DNA of 64,000 bases from Arcticibacter sp041902385 (GCF_041902385.1 NZ_CP169244.1:4154001-4218000); one strand, 5' to 3'. Counted from the first letter of the stretch, positions 33,367 through 43,400 are shown. Notes: generated from the letters alone by a model not told the origin. Made by a program: numbers and translations.

Positions 33367-34158
33367 TTCTTCAAGAATTTAAAAGTGAATAACTCCTGCA
33401 GGTGCTGCCGGAACCTTGTCCGCCTGCGGTACTGCAAACCAGATAAGAGGACTTCTCTTACATTTTTGGGAAGGAAAGCGTTGAACGTGGAAGCTTGCTA
33501 CTGCTTCCCAACCAGTATTGGTCCGCCACGTTCTTCACTTTTATTAGAAAGCGGAGTGGTGCACCGGCCCTGTTAGCTACACAGGTCCTCATCCGATTTC
33601 TGAAGCAAATGTATAGGACCTTCAGGCGTTGAAACGCAGACGAATCCGAGGATTCCGATAATTCCGATAAGATTCCGAAGATGTCACACCCATTCCAGAA
33701 ATGGCTTGTCTTCAGCTTTGGTTCTTCACATAACTTCTTTGCAAGGAAAAAAATTATTGGCAAGACACTGAGATGAGAGTAGCATCCCAACAGGCGAGAA
33801 CACCTCAATTCTCATTCCAGAGCAACATCAGGGATGTAGCTGTTTACTAAAAGAGGCCACGTTATTGCAGCCTATATCGTGACATTGCAGCCATAGCATA
33901 GACAGACCGGTTCTAGCCGGTCCGGGATATGCTCTGACCGTGCAGGAACCGGTCTCGAGATGTTCTGGTTATGGAGGATAGGTTAGCGCAGAAAGCCAGA
34001 CCTCTTATTCATCGAAGGGGGCGAAGGGCTCCCGGAAGGCAGGAACCGCATCCATCCCCAATTAAAGCCTCTATTCCTTTCGGTTATATCAAAACTCCAC
34101 AGCCATCAGGTTTAGGCGCCCTTTTCCCTGACAAATCAGAAAAAAGTCCCCGACAGTC
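33367..34158. other. 792-bp region without a clear gene
   Basis: Several frames are open but none reads as a protein. It contains the ATTCCGAT repeat, a palindrome GACCGG-TTCTAG-CCGGTC at 33905-33922, and a minus-strand TACATTTG box (33606-33613) that could serve the 46-residue ORF. The composition resembles the repeat-bearing spacers at 42.2 and 52.5 kb. Confidence 0.4.
33643..33681. repeat. short tandem array of ATTCCGAT-like units
   Basis: Four copies of (A/T)TCCGA at spacings of 9, 9 and 11 bp (TCCG at 33645, 33654, 33663 and 33674). Confidence 0.55.
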
Positions 34159-34890
34159 CTACAGCTCATTTCTTGATATCCTGGCTTCCCGTTCGCGCTG
34201 GTAGGCCGCCCATCGCTTTTTTACTTCGTCTGATGCAAGCCGGTACTCAGCAATCTTATCAGGATCAGCGGCGGCCAGGGCGAGCAGCAAGTCCGCTCGC
34301 TTTAAATCCCTGATGTAAGCGGGGGTTCCCGGTTGCTGTCTCCAGGAGTCCTTTGTACTTCCGGCGTCCACGGTGTCGAAACCAAGTTGGTTCACCAGTA
34401 CCATGGTCAATCTCTTGTGAGCGACAACGTCTCCTGCTACCGGCAGCGCCACCCGCCCTTCATCGCCTTCAGGTTTACCCAATTCGCGCAGGCTTTTAGA
34501 AGTGATGTTGTTAAACGCCTTAACCACAGACAGGCCGATCGTCTCCTGCACCCACTCGCTGTCAGTCATCCCGTCCTCAATACCCCTAATTTGCCCATCA
34601 CGCAGCTCCGGAAAATAATTGCAGGTATCAATGATCACAGCAGAATCGCGTACGTCAGAAAACAATGGACTTAGCTGCGGAACAGCAATCTGAGGTACGG
34701 AGATGATGATCACCTCTGCACGGTCGACAGCGTCTTTTGTAAACAAGGGCGTTGCACCCGTCTGCTCTGCGACAAACTTCAAACTGTACGGCCCCCTCGA
34801 ATTGGCAATCGCCACGTCATGTCCTGCTCTTTGCAACTTCTCTGCGAATACAGACCCGACATTTCCAGCTCCAATGATGCTAATTTTCAT
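34159..34890 (-). CDS. NAD(P)-binding oxidoreductase, F420-reductase-like
   Basis: 243 residues. Rossmann fold at the N-terminus: MKISIIGAGNVGSVFAEKL (GxGxxG), then ANSRGP after strand 2, where NSR suggests NADP; IIISVPQ and IIDTCNYF follow. This is the layout of NADPH-dependent F420 reductase-like and ketopantoate-type proteins, with VVKAFNNI typical of this group. Substrate unknown. Divergent from an HxlR-type regulator, which commonly controls such reductases. Confidence 0.8.
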   Translation of the reverse strand: MKISIIGAGNVGSVFAEKLQRAGHDVAIANSRGPYSLKFVAEQTGATPLFTKDAVDRAEVIIISVPQIAVPQLSPLFSDVRDSAVIIDTCNYFPELRDGQIRGIEDGMTDSEWVQETIGLSVVKAFNNITSKSLRELGKPEGDEGRVALPVAGDVVAHKRLTMVLVNQLGFDTVDAGSTKDSWRQQPGTPAYIRDLKRADLLLALAAADPDKIAEYRLASDEVKKRWAAYQREREARISRNEL

Positions 34891-35040
34891 AATGACACAT
34901 CTTTTAATCCCTAATCTTATTGCTTGCGATAAATACTCATTAAGAGCATCGAAGGTATTTAAACCTTAAATTTGCGTCAATATGGTACTTTTTGGTATCA
35001 CAGGAACGCATTGTATAGTATTATTGAAAACAAAGCACTT

Positions 35041-35560
35041 ATGAAAATCACATCAGCAGAATATGATAATTCGAATACAATTTGCCCCCTCGATTATGCA
35101 TTCAAAAGAATAGGAGGTAAATTTACAAGGACGGGTTATCCTGCATATTCATTGGAACGACAACGTGCTGCGCTACACCGAGCTGTTGCGATTGATCCGC
35201 GGAGTTACCCCTAAGATGCTCATGCATGCTCTTAAAGAACTTCAGGAGGATGGTTTGATTACCAGAACGGTGTACCCCGTGGTGCCGCCGCGGGTCGAAT
35301 ACAGCTTAACCAGCCAGGCAGAGAAGCTGGTCCCCTTTATTCTTTATCTCTCCGATTGGGCAAAGAGCAGTTACAGGCTAAATAGCGCGTGCCTGATGAA
35401 ACCGAAAGCGACAAATGAGCATGGGGACAGCACGCTTCGATTCGCCTTACCCATTCCGCTTACTTTCAATTGTATAGGTAAAGGAATCGGCCCGATAACA
35501 CCCAACATTATATTCGATAGGATTGTTGTAGACATCAAACACATACCTTTTCCTGACTAG
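35041..35560 (+). pseudogene. HxlR-family transcriptional regulator, frameshifted
   Basis: Winged-helix regulator. The first frame from ATG 35041 gives CPLDYAFKRIGGKF; the second gives LRYTELLRLIRGVTPKMLMH and ALKELQEDGLITRTVYPVVP with RVEYSLT, the HxlR core. They join if one G is removed from GGG at 35133-35135, reading RTVILHIHWNDNVLRY. The C-terminus runs on about 40 residues beyond the usual HxlR end and overlaps the convergent GntR gene, so the original stop is probably lost too. Likely former regulator of the divergent reductase. Confidence 0.8.
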
Positions 35561-36181
35561 CACCGGCATTCCATGTTTAATTTCCAGCTTGGAGGCAATA
35601 AAGCTGTCTGCTGCAGCTGCACTGATCTCTTCTTTCGATGTTTGAGCAACAATCCCGTAGTCTGACTCAAGGATCTCGTAAAGCGGCCGGTTATAATTTT
35701 CTGAAGCAGAGAGAGGAATCTGGGGATTAAATTCTGAAGTGAAATACACAAAAGGATACTCTTTTTTACCCCTTAAACGCTCCAGCCTCATCACCCTTGT
35801 CCCTTGTTTGATATCAAAAAAAGCAGCAGCTTCCGGAGATACTTCGTGCCTGAAGATCTGCAGTTCGAAATTGTGGATCTCTATTCCCAGGATCCTCATT
35901 TCCTCCGAAAAACTGAGCCAGTTACCGGCGCCGGTGAAAATCCTCTTATTTTCAACCCGTGTACCTACCCCCTTTTTTCTTACCAGCAAACCCTCGGTGA
36001 CCAGGGTGTTAATTGCCTGGCGCAGGGTGTTCCTTGAGATCTTCAATTGTTCAGACAATTCGATCTCGTTCGGGAGAAGCTTCCCGTTTTTATATTCAGG
36101 CTTATTAATAAGCTCTCTTATAAGCGTTTCCGCCTGCTTATGCAGAGGCGTATGACTTTCATGGTTTATCTCAAGTATCAT
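35447..36181 (-). CDS. GntR/HutC-type transcriptional regulator
   Basis: 244 residues. N-terminal winged helix (PNEIELSEQLKISRNTLRQA, INTLVTEGLLVRKKGVGTRV) and a C-terminal UTRA effector domain (about 85-240; RVMRLERLRGKKEYPFVYF, MPVLVRKRYVFDVYNNPIEY). Diverges from the mannose operon and is the obvious regulator, probably relieved by a phosphorylated sugar. Confidence 0.9.
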   Translation of the reverse strand: MILEINHESHTPLHKQAETLIRELINKPEYKNGKLLPNEIELSEQLKISRNTLRQAINTLVTEGLLVRKKGVGTRVENKRIFTGAGNWLSFSEEMRILGIEIHNFELQIFRHEVSPEAAAFFDIKQGTRVMRLERLRGKKEYPFVYFTSEFNPQIPLSASENYNRPLYEILESDYGIVAQTSKEEISAAAADSFIASKLEIKHGMPVLVRKRYVFDVYNNPIEYNVGCYRADSFTYTIESKRNG

Positions 36182-36219
36182 ATCTTCCCTACAAATGTAT
36201 AAAAATACCAGGATCGCTC

Positions 36220-36275
36220 TTGTTTTTTATGAAGGAAGATTTATATTTGCCATACGTTCAGTATGTATATACATA
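36220..36275 (+). promoter_or_regulatory. promoter and GntR-type operator of the mannose operon
   Basis: TTG at 36220-36222 and TATATTTG at 36242-36249 form a Bacteroidota promoter. A perfect palindrome, TATGTATATACATA, at 36262-36275 lies 13 bp past the -7 box over the expected start of transcription, as for a repressor site. ATG of manA is at 36313. Confidence 0.6.
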
Positions 36276-36312
36276 TACATAAAAATGACTAAACATTTAT
36301 GCCAATTTATAA

Positions 36313-38037
36313 ATGAAAAGTTCATACAATAAGACTCCTACACTTCCGGTTCAGGGCTTCATTAAAAAAGGATGGAATGCCATCAGAGACTTTATAGCGC
36401 AACGGACCCCAGATAAGCAGGTGATCGCTATCGACTGCTATACCGGGACACACCACAGCGAACTAAAGCTGCAGTTCTCCCAATTGGAACATTCCCTGTT
36501 TGTTGATACAAAAGACCTTTTCATCTCGCAAGACGAGGCAGAGGCGCTGACAAAGCGGTTCATGACTGACGACGTACTCTTCGGACACATGTCCAACATT
36601 TCCCTGTCAGAATATTTCGATCCGGCAAAGCTCGATGCCGCCTGCAAAGAAATAAGCAGCACCAGGGGCCGCATCATTCTATTTGGCTCCGGCGCACAGT
36701 TGATTACAAAAAGCGACCTGCTTATCTATGCTGATATGCCACGGTGGGAGATTATACAGCGGATGCGTGGTCAGCAAGCTGAAGCTCTGGGAATAGATAA
36801 TAGCAGGAAACCATTCTCTTTTCAATATAAGCGCGGGCTATTTAACGACTGGCGGGTACTCGACAGGCATAAAAGGTCTATCTATCCTTGCGTGGATTAC
36901 TGGCTCGACACCGTTATTCCAAACGAGCCTAAGATGATTGACAAAAAGACATTTTACGCGGGAATGGATAAAGCAGCCTCATCACCATTCCGGGTGGTGC
37001 CCTTTTTCGACCCCGCTCCATGGGGAGGCCAATGGATGAAAGAAGTATGTAATCTGGACCAGTCCATCGCCAACTACGGCTGGTGTTTCGATTGTGTACC
37101 TGAAGAAAACAGCCTGCTGCTTGAGGTCGACAACATTGTATTCGAAATGCCTTCAGTTAATCTCGTGTACACAAGAAGCCGCGAACTCTTAGGTGAACCA
37201 GTGGAATCTCGCTTTGGAAAGGAATTTCCAATCCGGTTCGATTTCCTGGATACCGTCAAAGGCGGCAATCTCAGTTTACAGGTCCACCCTACCACTCAGT
37301 ATGTGCAGGAAAATTTTGGATTGCACTACACCCAGGACGAGAGCTACTACATTATGGAAGCAGATGAAGGCGCAAATGTCTATCTCGGACTAAAGACAGG
37401 TGTCGACAAAGAAAGTATGATCAGCAATCTTGAAAAAGCAGAAGAGGGCCACCATATCTTCGATGCCGAAAAATACGTTAACCGGATTCCGCTGAAGAAA
37501 CACGATCATTTCCTTATCCCCGCCGGCACCGTGCATTGTTCGGGAGCAAATTCCGTCGTACTAGAGATCAGCGCAACACCTAATCTGTTTACGTTCAAAC
37601 TCTGGGACTGGGAGCGTCTGGGACTCGATGGCAAACCCAGGCCAATTAATGTACAGCGCGGCAAAGAAGTCATCGACTGGGAGCGCAACACGGAATATAC
37701 GCAGGAAAACCTGGTAAACAGATTCGAGATCGTTGCAGAAGGGGACGGCTGGAAAGAAGAGAAAACCGGGCTTCATCGTAACCAGTTTATTGAAACGCGC
37801 CGTCATACATTTACCGGGCCGGTAACCCACTACACCAACGAAAGCGTAAATGTGATCAACCTCGTAGACGGCGAGGAAATCATCATCGAAAGTCCTGCAA
37901 ATGCATTCGATCCCCTGGTCATTCACTATGCTGAAACCTTCATCGTCCCCGCTTCAGCAGGCGAATATACCATCCGTCCCTATGGGTCCTCGGAGGGTAA
38001 AGAATGTAAAACTATAAAGGCCTCTGTAAGAATTTAA
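36313..38037 (+). CDS. manA: class I mannose-6-phosphate isomerase with kinase-like N-terminal domain
   Basis: 574 residues; interconverts mannose 6-phosphate and fructose 6-phosphate. The C-terminal two thirds (from about 215) is the ManA cupin: PFFDPAPWGGQWMKEV, the zinc-site region NLSLQVHPTTQYVQENFG with DESYYIMEADEGA, and LIPAGTVHCSGANSVVLEIS. The N-terminal 200 residues resemble a uridine-kinase-type P-loop domain, but the loop reads IDCYTGTHHSEL with no Gly-Lys-Ser/Thr, so it is probably not catalytic. This larger ManA form occurs in Bacteroidota. First gene of the operon, 16 bp before the permease. Confidence 0.88.
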   Translation: MKSSYNKTPTLPVQGFIKKGWNAIRDFIAQRTPDKQVIAIDCYTGTHHSELKLQFSQLEHSLFVDTKDLFISQDEAEALTKRFMTDDVLFGHMSNISLSEYFDPAKLDAACKEISSTRGRIILFGSGAQLITKSDLLIYADMPRWEIIQRMRGQQAEALGIDNSRKPFSFQYKRGLFNDWRVLDRHKRSIYPCVDYWLDTVIPNEPKMIDKKTFYAGMDKAASSPFRVVPFFDPAPWGGQWMKEVCNLDQSIANYGWCFDCVPEENSLLLEVDNIVFEMPSVNLVYTRSRELLGEPVESRFGKEFPIRFDFLDTVKGGNLSLQVHPTTQYVQENFGLHYTQDESYYIMEADEGANVYLGLKTGVDKESMISNLEKAEEGHHIFDAEKYVNRIPLKKHDHFLIPAGTVHCSGANSVVLEISATPNLFTFKLWDWERLGLDGKPRPINVQRGKEVIDWERNTEYTQENLVNRFEIVAEGDGWKEEKTGLHRNQFIETRRHTFTGPVTHYTNESVNVINLVDGEEIIIESPANAFDPLVIHYAETFIVPASAGEYTIRPYGSSEGKECKTIKASVRI

Positions 38038-38053
38038 TTAAGCATCAGCTACA

Positions 38054-39217
38054 ATGGATCACGCACATCCTCAAAAGAAATTCGCAGTATTTTTCCCCGT
38101 GTTCCTAAGCTTCTTTGTGATGGGCTTTGTGGACATCGTGGGCGTAGCTACAAGTTATATTAAGAAAGACTTTGGCCTGTCTGACTCAATGGCGAACCTC
38201 ATACCCATGATGGTATTCGTATGGTTTGCTGTATTTTCTATTCCGACGGTCCTTCTGATGGGCAAAATAGGCCGGAAGAAAACCGTCCTGATATCCTTGT
38301 GTATCACGTCGGCAGCCCTGCTCGTTCCACTGGGCTTCTATGACTATTTCGGAATGCTGGTTTCTTTCGCACTTTTAGGTATCGGGAATACGGTCCTGCA
38401 GGTATCACTTAATCCACTGGCAGCGGCAATCGTAAGTCGCGAAAGGCTGGCAAGCACACTATCGATGGGCCAGTTTATTAAAGCTGTATCCTCTTTTCTG
38501 GGCCCGGTAATAATGGCGTTCTCGGCAAGCTGGCTAAACAACTGGCACACAGCATTTCTAATTTACTGCGTCATCACCATCCTTTCCATTTTGGTTCTCA
38601 GCTCCTTAAAAACAAACGAAACGGCCACCTCAGAAACGCCGCAAAACCCATCGTCTTTCAAGCAGCTCCCTGCCCTCTTCAACGACCGGTACCTGGTCTC
38701 CTGCGTAATCGTCATTCTCCTGATTGTCGGCATAGATGTGGGCTTAAATACCAGCATTCCCAAGCTCCTGATGGAGCGCCTTGACTTAGATCTGGATGAT
38801 GCCGCATTAGGAACAAGCCTCTATTTCGCATCGCGCACCATTGGTACTTTCATCGGAGCACTCCTTTTAATCAAGCTCTCACCTGTCAGGTTCCTGCGTG
38901 TAACATTAATAGTTGCGATCCTCGCCTTCATAGGCTTGATGTTCTCGTCATCCTTCTGGCCGCTGCTGGCACTCATCACCGTTATCGGACTAGCTTGTGC
39001 AAACGTGTTCTCCATTATTTTCTCCCTGGCTCTGAAACACGACATGAGTCATTCAAACGAAATATCAGCCCTGATGGTAATGGGGGTTTCCGGAGGTGCA
39101 TTACTTTCTCCGTTACAAGGACTCATTACCGATCAGTGGAACTTCACATCCGGTATGTCCGTGATCCTAATCAGCTTAATGATTGCAGGCTTTATCTCAT
39201 TTAAATTCAAATCGTGA
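38054..39217 (+). CDS. MFS sugar permease, FucP-like
   Basis: 387 residues, about 12 helices. FFVMGFVDIVGVATSYIKKDF at the N-terminus and GKIGRKKTVLIS after helix 2 match the fucose/glucose-type proton symporters. By operon context it imports mannose or short manno-oligosaccharides. The stop overlaps the start of the ROK remnant (TGATG). Confidence 0.88.
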   Translation: MDHAHPQKKFAVFFPVFLSFFVMGFVDIVGVATSYIKKDFGLSDSMANLIPMMVFVWFAVFSIPTVLLMGKIGRKKTVLISLCITSAALLVPLGFYDYFGMLVSFALLGIGNTVLQVSLNPLAAAIVSRERLASTLSMGQFIKAVSSFLGPVIMAFSASWLNNWHTAFLIYCVITILSILVLSSLKTNETATSETPQNPSSFKQLPALFNDRYLVSCVIVILLIVGIDVGLNTSIPKLLMERLDLDLDDAALGTSLYFASRTIGTFIGALLLIKLSPVRFLRVTLIVAILAFIGLMFSSSFWPLLALITVIGLACANVFSIIFSLALKHDMSHSNEISALMVMGVSGGALLSPLQGLITDQWNFTSGMSVILISLMIAGFISFKFKS

Positions 39218-39389
39218 TGTCTGTATATAAGCATGATAACCGCATTGTAGTAACTCTGGATGCCGGCGGCACCAATTTGAAGACTGGACCGGTGCAAAGC
39301 AGCCCAGATATTATTCCCTGCTTATGCAGGCAGCTGTTGTCGAATCCTACGGAGCTTTAGGTGTATATAAAAAGGAAAAAGTAAATTAA
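39217..39389 (+). pseudogene. ROK-family sugar kinase reduced to its two ends
   Basis: The start overlaps the permease stop and reads MSVYKHDNRIVVTLDAGGTNL, the N-terminal phosphate-binding motif DxGGTxxK. Shortly after, in another frame, comes YSLLMQAAVVESYGALGVYK and KEKVN-stop, the usual ROK C-terminus. About 1 kb of kinase, with the ATP and zinc sites, is deleted. It would have phosphorylated mannose for ManA. Confidence 0.75.
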
Positions 39390-39411
39390 GAAAAGCAGAT
39401 TTCCCATCGTT

Positions 39412-41832
39412 ATGATAAAAGCAATTAATCGAACTACTTGTACATTGCGCACCATGTTACAAAAAACTGTAGGTCATATATTCTTACTAACTATCATTGC
39501 GCAGCTCCTTTCATGTGCAAACCTCAAAGAAACATCGTCGCCCAGGCTATCGGAGTATGTAAGTCCAAACATCGGCTCGGTGCACAGCAGGTGGTTTTTT
39601 TATACCCCGGCAGCCGTGCCCTTCGGAATGGCCAAGTTAGGCGCCTCCACAAATGGAAGCTATGGCAATAAGCAAGGCTGGGAAGCCGTAGGCTATGAAG
39701 ACATCCATTCGTCTATAGAGGGATTTCCGATTTTCCACGAATTTCAGGTAGGCGGCGTCATGCTGATGCCGGTAGTAGGCGAATTGAAAACTACTCCGGG
39801 CACGCTGGAACATCCTGAAAACGGCTACCGCTCACCCTTTAAGAAAGAAAACGAGCACGCCACGTCGGGATTCTATTCGGTCGTTTTAGACAAGTACAAC
39901 ACGAAGGTAGAACTAACGGCAACAGACCGTGTAGGCTTTCAGCGCTATACATTCCCCAAGTCCGACCAGTCGTATATCCTCTTCGACATAGGCACCCAGC
40001 TTGGGGAAAGCGGCGCAATAAGAGATGCCTACATCAAAATGGTTGATGAAACCACTATCGAAGGCTATGTCATTACAAAGCCCGAATATGTAAAAAAATA
40101 TCAGCCTGACGCAGAAGTGAATATGTACTTCTATGCAAAACTAAGCCGGCCAGCGACCGAAGTAAAAGTCTTCAAAAGAGGCGAACAGCCCGTATCTCAA
40201 AAGACTATTAAAGGTGTAGGCGCCTGTATGGCCGTAGTGTATAAAACTTCAGCCGACGAGCAGATCACAGTAAAAATTGGTCAGTCCTATACATCCATTG
40301 AGAATGCAAAGCTCAACTACAACACCGAAGCCCTGAAAATGGACTTCAATACAGCCAAAAGGGAAGCACTTGGCAGGTGGAATGAAGCTTTAGGACGTGT
40401 AAAAGCCGAAGGTGGCACTCACAACGATAAAGTAAAGTTCTATACCGGCTTGTACCATGCATTACTAGGACGAGGCCTGGCAAGCGATGTTAACGGAGCC
40501 TACCCTAAAAATGATGGAACAGTCGGACACATCCCGCCCGGCCAAAACAAGCGGCCGGCATACAATTACTATAATTCCGACGCCATATGGGGAGGATCAT
40601 GGAATCTCACCCAATTATGGGCCTTAGCCTATCCCGAATACTACTCAGACTGGGTGCAGAGCCAGTTATTGGTTTACAAAGAAACAGGCTGGCTGGGCGA
40701 CGGTATAGCGAACAGCAAATATGTATCAGGCGTCGGAACGAATTTCACGAGCCTGGCTATTGCAGCGGCATATAATTGCGGCATACGCGATTTTGACTAT
40801 AAGTTAGGCTACGAAGCTGCATTTAAAAACGAGACCGAGGGAAAAGGTCGCCCTGCAGGAGCAGGAAAACTGGATGTCGGATCGTTCGTAAAACGCGGAT
40901 ATTGCCCCTATATCCCAAGTGATGATTATTTCATTACGAAGCAGGAAGAAGGTTCCGTATTTGGCGCCTCTCATACACTCGAGTATTCATATAGCAGTTA
41001 TGCAGTCGCACAATTTGCAAAACATCTGGGCAAAGAGAACGATTATAAGCTGCTTTCAAAAATGGCTTCCAACTGGGAAAACCTGTTCGATCCGCAAAGC
41101 AGACTAATGAGGCCCCGAACTACCGACGGGAACTTCCTCAAGAACTTCAAACCGCTTGCCGCCTGGGAAGGCTTCCAGGAAGGAAATGCCATCCAATATA
41201 CATTCTACGTCCCTCACGAACCCCAGAAGCTGATCAGCAAGATCGGACAGGAATCTTTCAACAACCGCCTTGACAGCATCTTTATCCTTTCCCAGAACGA
41301 CACTTTTGGAGGAGGAAAAACAGTCAATGCCTTTGCGGGAGTGCACGCGCTCTATAATCATGGCAATCAGCCGAACCTGCATATATCCTGGCTGTTCAAC
41401 TTTTCCGGCAAACCCTACCTGACACAGAAATGGGTACGCACCATCTGTAACGAGTTTTATGGTACGGAAGGCCTGCACGGATACGGCTATGGACAGGACG
41501 AAGATCAGGGCCAGTTAGGAGCATGGTACGTGATGGCCGGCATGGGGCTCTTTGATGTTAAAGGCCTCACACAAATCAACCCCGAGTTCCAGATAGGCAG
41601 TCCCCTGTTCAGCCGGATCGAAATCAAACTGAATAAGAAGTATCACAAAGGCGACAAATTCGTGATTGAGGCAGAAAACAATTCGCCCGGCAATATCTAT
41701 GTGCAGTCCATTAACAACAATGGCAAAGAACAAAATTCCGTATCTATCCCCTTTGCTGATGTTGTAAAAGGCGGAAAGCTGAAATTAAAAATGGGTAACA
41801 AGCCAAACACGAATCTGAAACTTCAGGATTAA
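39412..41832 (+). CDS. GH92 alpha-mannosidase lipoprotein
   Basis: 806 residues. Lipoprotein signal, lipobox AQLLSC near residue 35; the second Met (39454) is an equally good start. The mature protein starts LSEYVSPNIGSVHSRWFFYT, the GH92 N-terminal region (usually YVNPFIGT), and has DAIWGGSWNLTQLWALAYPE, then GYGYGQDEDQGQLGAWYVMA, the catalytic-base segment (usually GDEDMGQMSAWY). It would trim terminal alpha-mannose at the cell surface or in the periplasm for import by the permease. Last gene of the mannose operon. Confidence 0.9.
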   Translation: MIKAINRTTCTLRTMLQKTVGHIFLLTIIAQLLSCANLKETSSPRLSEYVSPNIGSVHSRWFFYTPAAVPFGMAKLGASTNGSYGNKQGWEAVGYEDIHSSIEGFPIFHEFQVGGVMLMPVVGELKTTPGTLEHPENGYRSPFKKENEHATSGFYSVVLDKYNTKVELTATDRVGFQRYTFPKSDQSYILFDIGTQLGESGAIRDAYIKMVDETTIEGYVITKPEYVKKYQPDAEVNMYFYAKLSRPATEVKVFKRGEQPVSQKTIKGVGACMAVVYKTSADEQITVKIGQSYTSIENAKLNYNTEALKMDFNTAKREALGRWNEALGRVKAEGGTHNDKVKFYTGLYHALLGRGLASDVNGAYPKNDGTVGHIPPGQNKRPAYNYYNSDAIWGGSWNLTQLWALAYPEYYSDWVQSQLLVYKETGWLGDGIANSKYVSGVGTNFTSLAIAAAYNCGIRDFDYKLGYEAAFKNETEGKGRPAGAGKLDVGSFVKRGYCPYIPSDDYFITKQEEGSVFGASHTLEYSYSSYAVAQFAKHLGKENDYKLLSKMASNWENLFDPQSRLMRPRTTDGNFLKNFKPLAAWEGFQEGNAIQYTFYVPHEPQKLISKIGQESFNNRLDSIFILSQNDTFGGGKTVNAFAGVHALYNHGNQPNLHISWLFNFSGKPYLTQKWVRTICNEFYGTEGLHGYGYGQDEDQGQLGAWYVMAGMGLFDVKGLTQINPEFQIGSPLFSRIEIKLNKKYHKGDKFVIEAENNSPGNIYVQSINNNGKEQNSVSIPFADVVKGGKLKLKMGNKPNTNLKLQD

Positions 41833-41898
41833 ATCGAGCAAACACCTACCTGACGAGCGGGCGGAGGTTATGCCTGGCAAGTCGCGGTCCTTTCTCTT

Positions 41899-41949
41899 TA
41901 AGGTCCCCGGAGTGCCAGTCTCAACCTCCGCCCCCTCGCATATTATTGA
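41899..41949 (-). pseudogene. 3' scrap of a duplicated dihydrofolate-reductase-like gene
   Basis: About 50 bp match, with changes, the 3' end of the gene at 43401-43994: both contain GTGCC-GTCTCAACCTC and CTCGCATATNATTG. With the next pseudogene it marks an older tandem copy of the 43.4-45.2 kb block. Confidence 0.55.
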
Positions 41950-42150
41950 GCGGCGGCCCACGACGATCCCAGGACCTGGAATACATGCAGCCTCGTTTCA
42001 GCGAACATACTGAACTCGCCGCGTGTTGGAAGACCTGTGCATCGCTAAAGACCTTTGCCGCGGCATAAAAACCACTAAGACGATTGCCTATTTACCCGCT
42101 GACGAAACCCAAGACAGGTGAGAGATTAGTGGCAGCCTCGTTATAGTCAG

Positions 42151-42205
42151 AACCGACTCAGGACCGAGTCAGGACCGAGTCAGCACCGAGTCAGGAACGA
42201 CTCAT
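42151..42205. repeat. five 11-bp tandem units
   Basis: Units AACCGACTCAG, GACCGAGTCAG (twice), CACCGAGTCAG and GAACGACTCAT in direct succession. Each unit contains an approximate inverted half, so several hairpins are possible. Followed by GCCGGTTCTGAATCGGTT. Confidence 0.8.
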
Positions 42206-42332
42206 GCCGGTTCTGAATCGGTTGCAATACGGTCCTGTTTTACTCTTGCTTTTCTCCTGTGCGCTCTATGTCCCTGATCATGTACGAATCAGTCTTTGAC
42301 CGGTACCAAAATTATCACCAGCCAGCAGGAAC

Positions 42333-42769
42333 TACTACCCTCTTTGCCGTTCCGGCAAGATCATCATCATTAACCCGAGCAGGATACGCTCTCCGTCGCG
42401 CGGATCAATATTGCCGGGTTTGTCCACTCTGAATTGCCTTCCAAAGAATGACGATTCCTTTGACAGTCGGCAACTACCGCACCGCTGGCATCTGTAGCCG
42501 CATACAGCTAATGAAAATCATGTTGAAGTCTATTCAGCGAACCGCATTGATCTGATCAAGCAGCTATGTCTTGCTCTCATCTGAGTAGATCATAATAGTT
42601 TCTTCGAGCTTAAACATCTCTGGCCTACATAAGCGGTCATACGGCCGAAGGCATCTTTGGCAATAAAATCCCTGGCAAAGGGCCTTATCCTGAATTGGAA
42701 AGAGATCAGGAACTGTAGCTGCGTCATTTCAATACCAGCAGCATTTTGGAAGGTTTTGGTGTCTTCCAT
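42333..42769 (-). pseudogene. decayed copy of the LURP-one-like gene at 44.5 kb
   Basis: Near-identical at both ends to 44488-45135 (for example CGTCGCGCGGATCAATATTG and ACCGCACCGCTGGCATCTGT on the plus strand) but lacking about 220 bp of the middle (44658-44878 of the intact copy) and carrying scattered substitutions and indels. No long frame remains. Confidence 0.8.
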
Positions 42770-42955
42770 CGCAGTGTATTTTTTGCGGGCGATATAACAC
42801 TGATTCGGTTGTGAATGAATTTGTGAAGCCGACTTAAGGTCGCTTAAATGATCCTAAAAACTGAAATGTTTAATATAATAACCAGGAAAAGAGAAAAGGG
42901 ATGTCCAATGAGGTATAGGATGCGGGATCGCTGAAAGGGCCTCTTGCTCCTGTAG

Positions 42956-43351
42956 CTATCCCTGGTCTTGAATTTCGCCTGAAGCCACGGCGTCGTACTG
43001 CATAATCCAATCCAGCGGAATGAACTTTTCCATCCTCCACTCCCCTTTATCAAATTCGAACCCGTACTCATGGTCAAAGCCGCGATCCATTGAAAACGAC
43101 AGCAGTAACCGGTCTCTGGTGTGTATTTCCAGCGCTACGTCAAAAACATTTCCCTTGTTCAACATTTGCAACAATCGGGCGTAGTTATCTGCGTAGTGCC
43201 TGGACAATTCCCAAAATGGAAAGAAGGCTTCTCCTACAATCATTTCATGCTTACCTTCAACAAACTTATATAACGTCCAGGAGTTTTGTAAATACTCGCC
43301 TTCTTTCTTACTGCAGGTGCAGAGCTTTAACTTATCTGATACTTTACACAT
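42956..43351 (-). CDS. hypothetical protein, 131 residues
   Basis: ATG 43351 (MCKVSDKLKLCTCSKKEGEY). The frame extends upstream into the reductase gene, but that part is not protein-like. Contains WTLYKFVEGKHEMIVGEAFF, RLLQMLNKGNVFDVALEIHT and EFDKGEWRMEKFIPLDWIMQ: soluble, mixed alpha/beta, resembling SMI1/immunity-type small proteins only in a general way. No family assigned. Probably cotranscribed with the reductase. Confidence 0.55.
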   Translation of the reverse strand: MCKVSDKLKLCTCSKKEGEYLQNSWTLYKFVEGKHEMIVGEAFFPFWELSRHYADNYARLLQMLNKGNVFDVALEIHTRDRLLLSFSMDRGFDHEYGFEFDKGEWRMEKFIPLDWIMQYDAVASGEIQDQG

Positions 43352-43400
43352 TACGTTATGCGCTGAAATTTCACTGTGTCTTGAATTTGATCCTTTCCAT

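Noticed and set aside
33458..33808. 116-codon minus-strand frame over the ATTCCGAT repeats
   Set aside because: Includes repeat-derived residues and no family pattern; start and end fit no operon.
34972..35214. Separate 80-codon gene before HxlR
   Set aside because: It is the N-terminal part of HxlR in its first frame; the tail after the GGG is out-of-frame noise.
42151..42205. CRISPR array
   Set aside because: Five 11-bp units without spacers.
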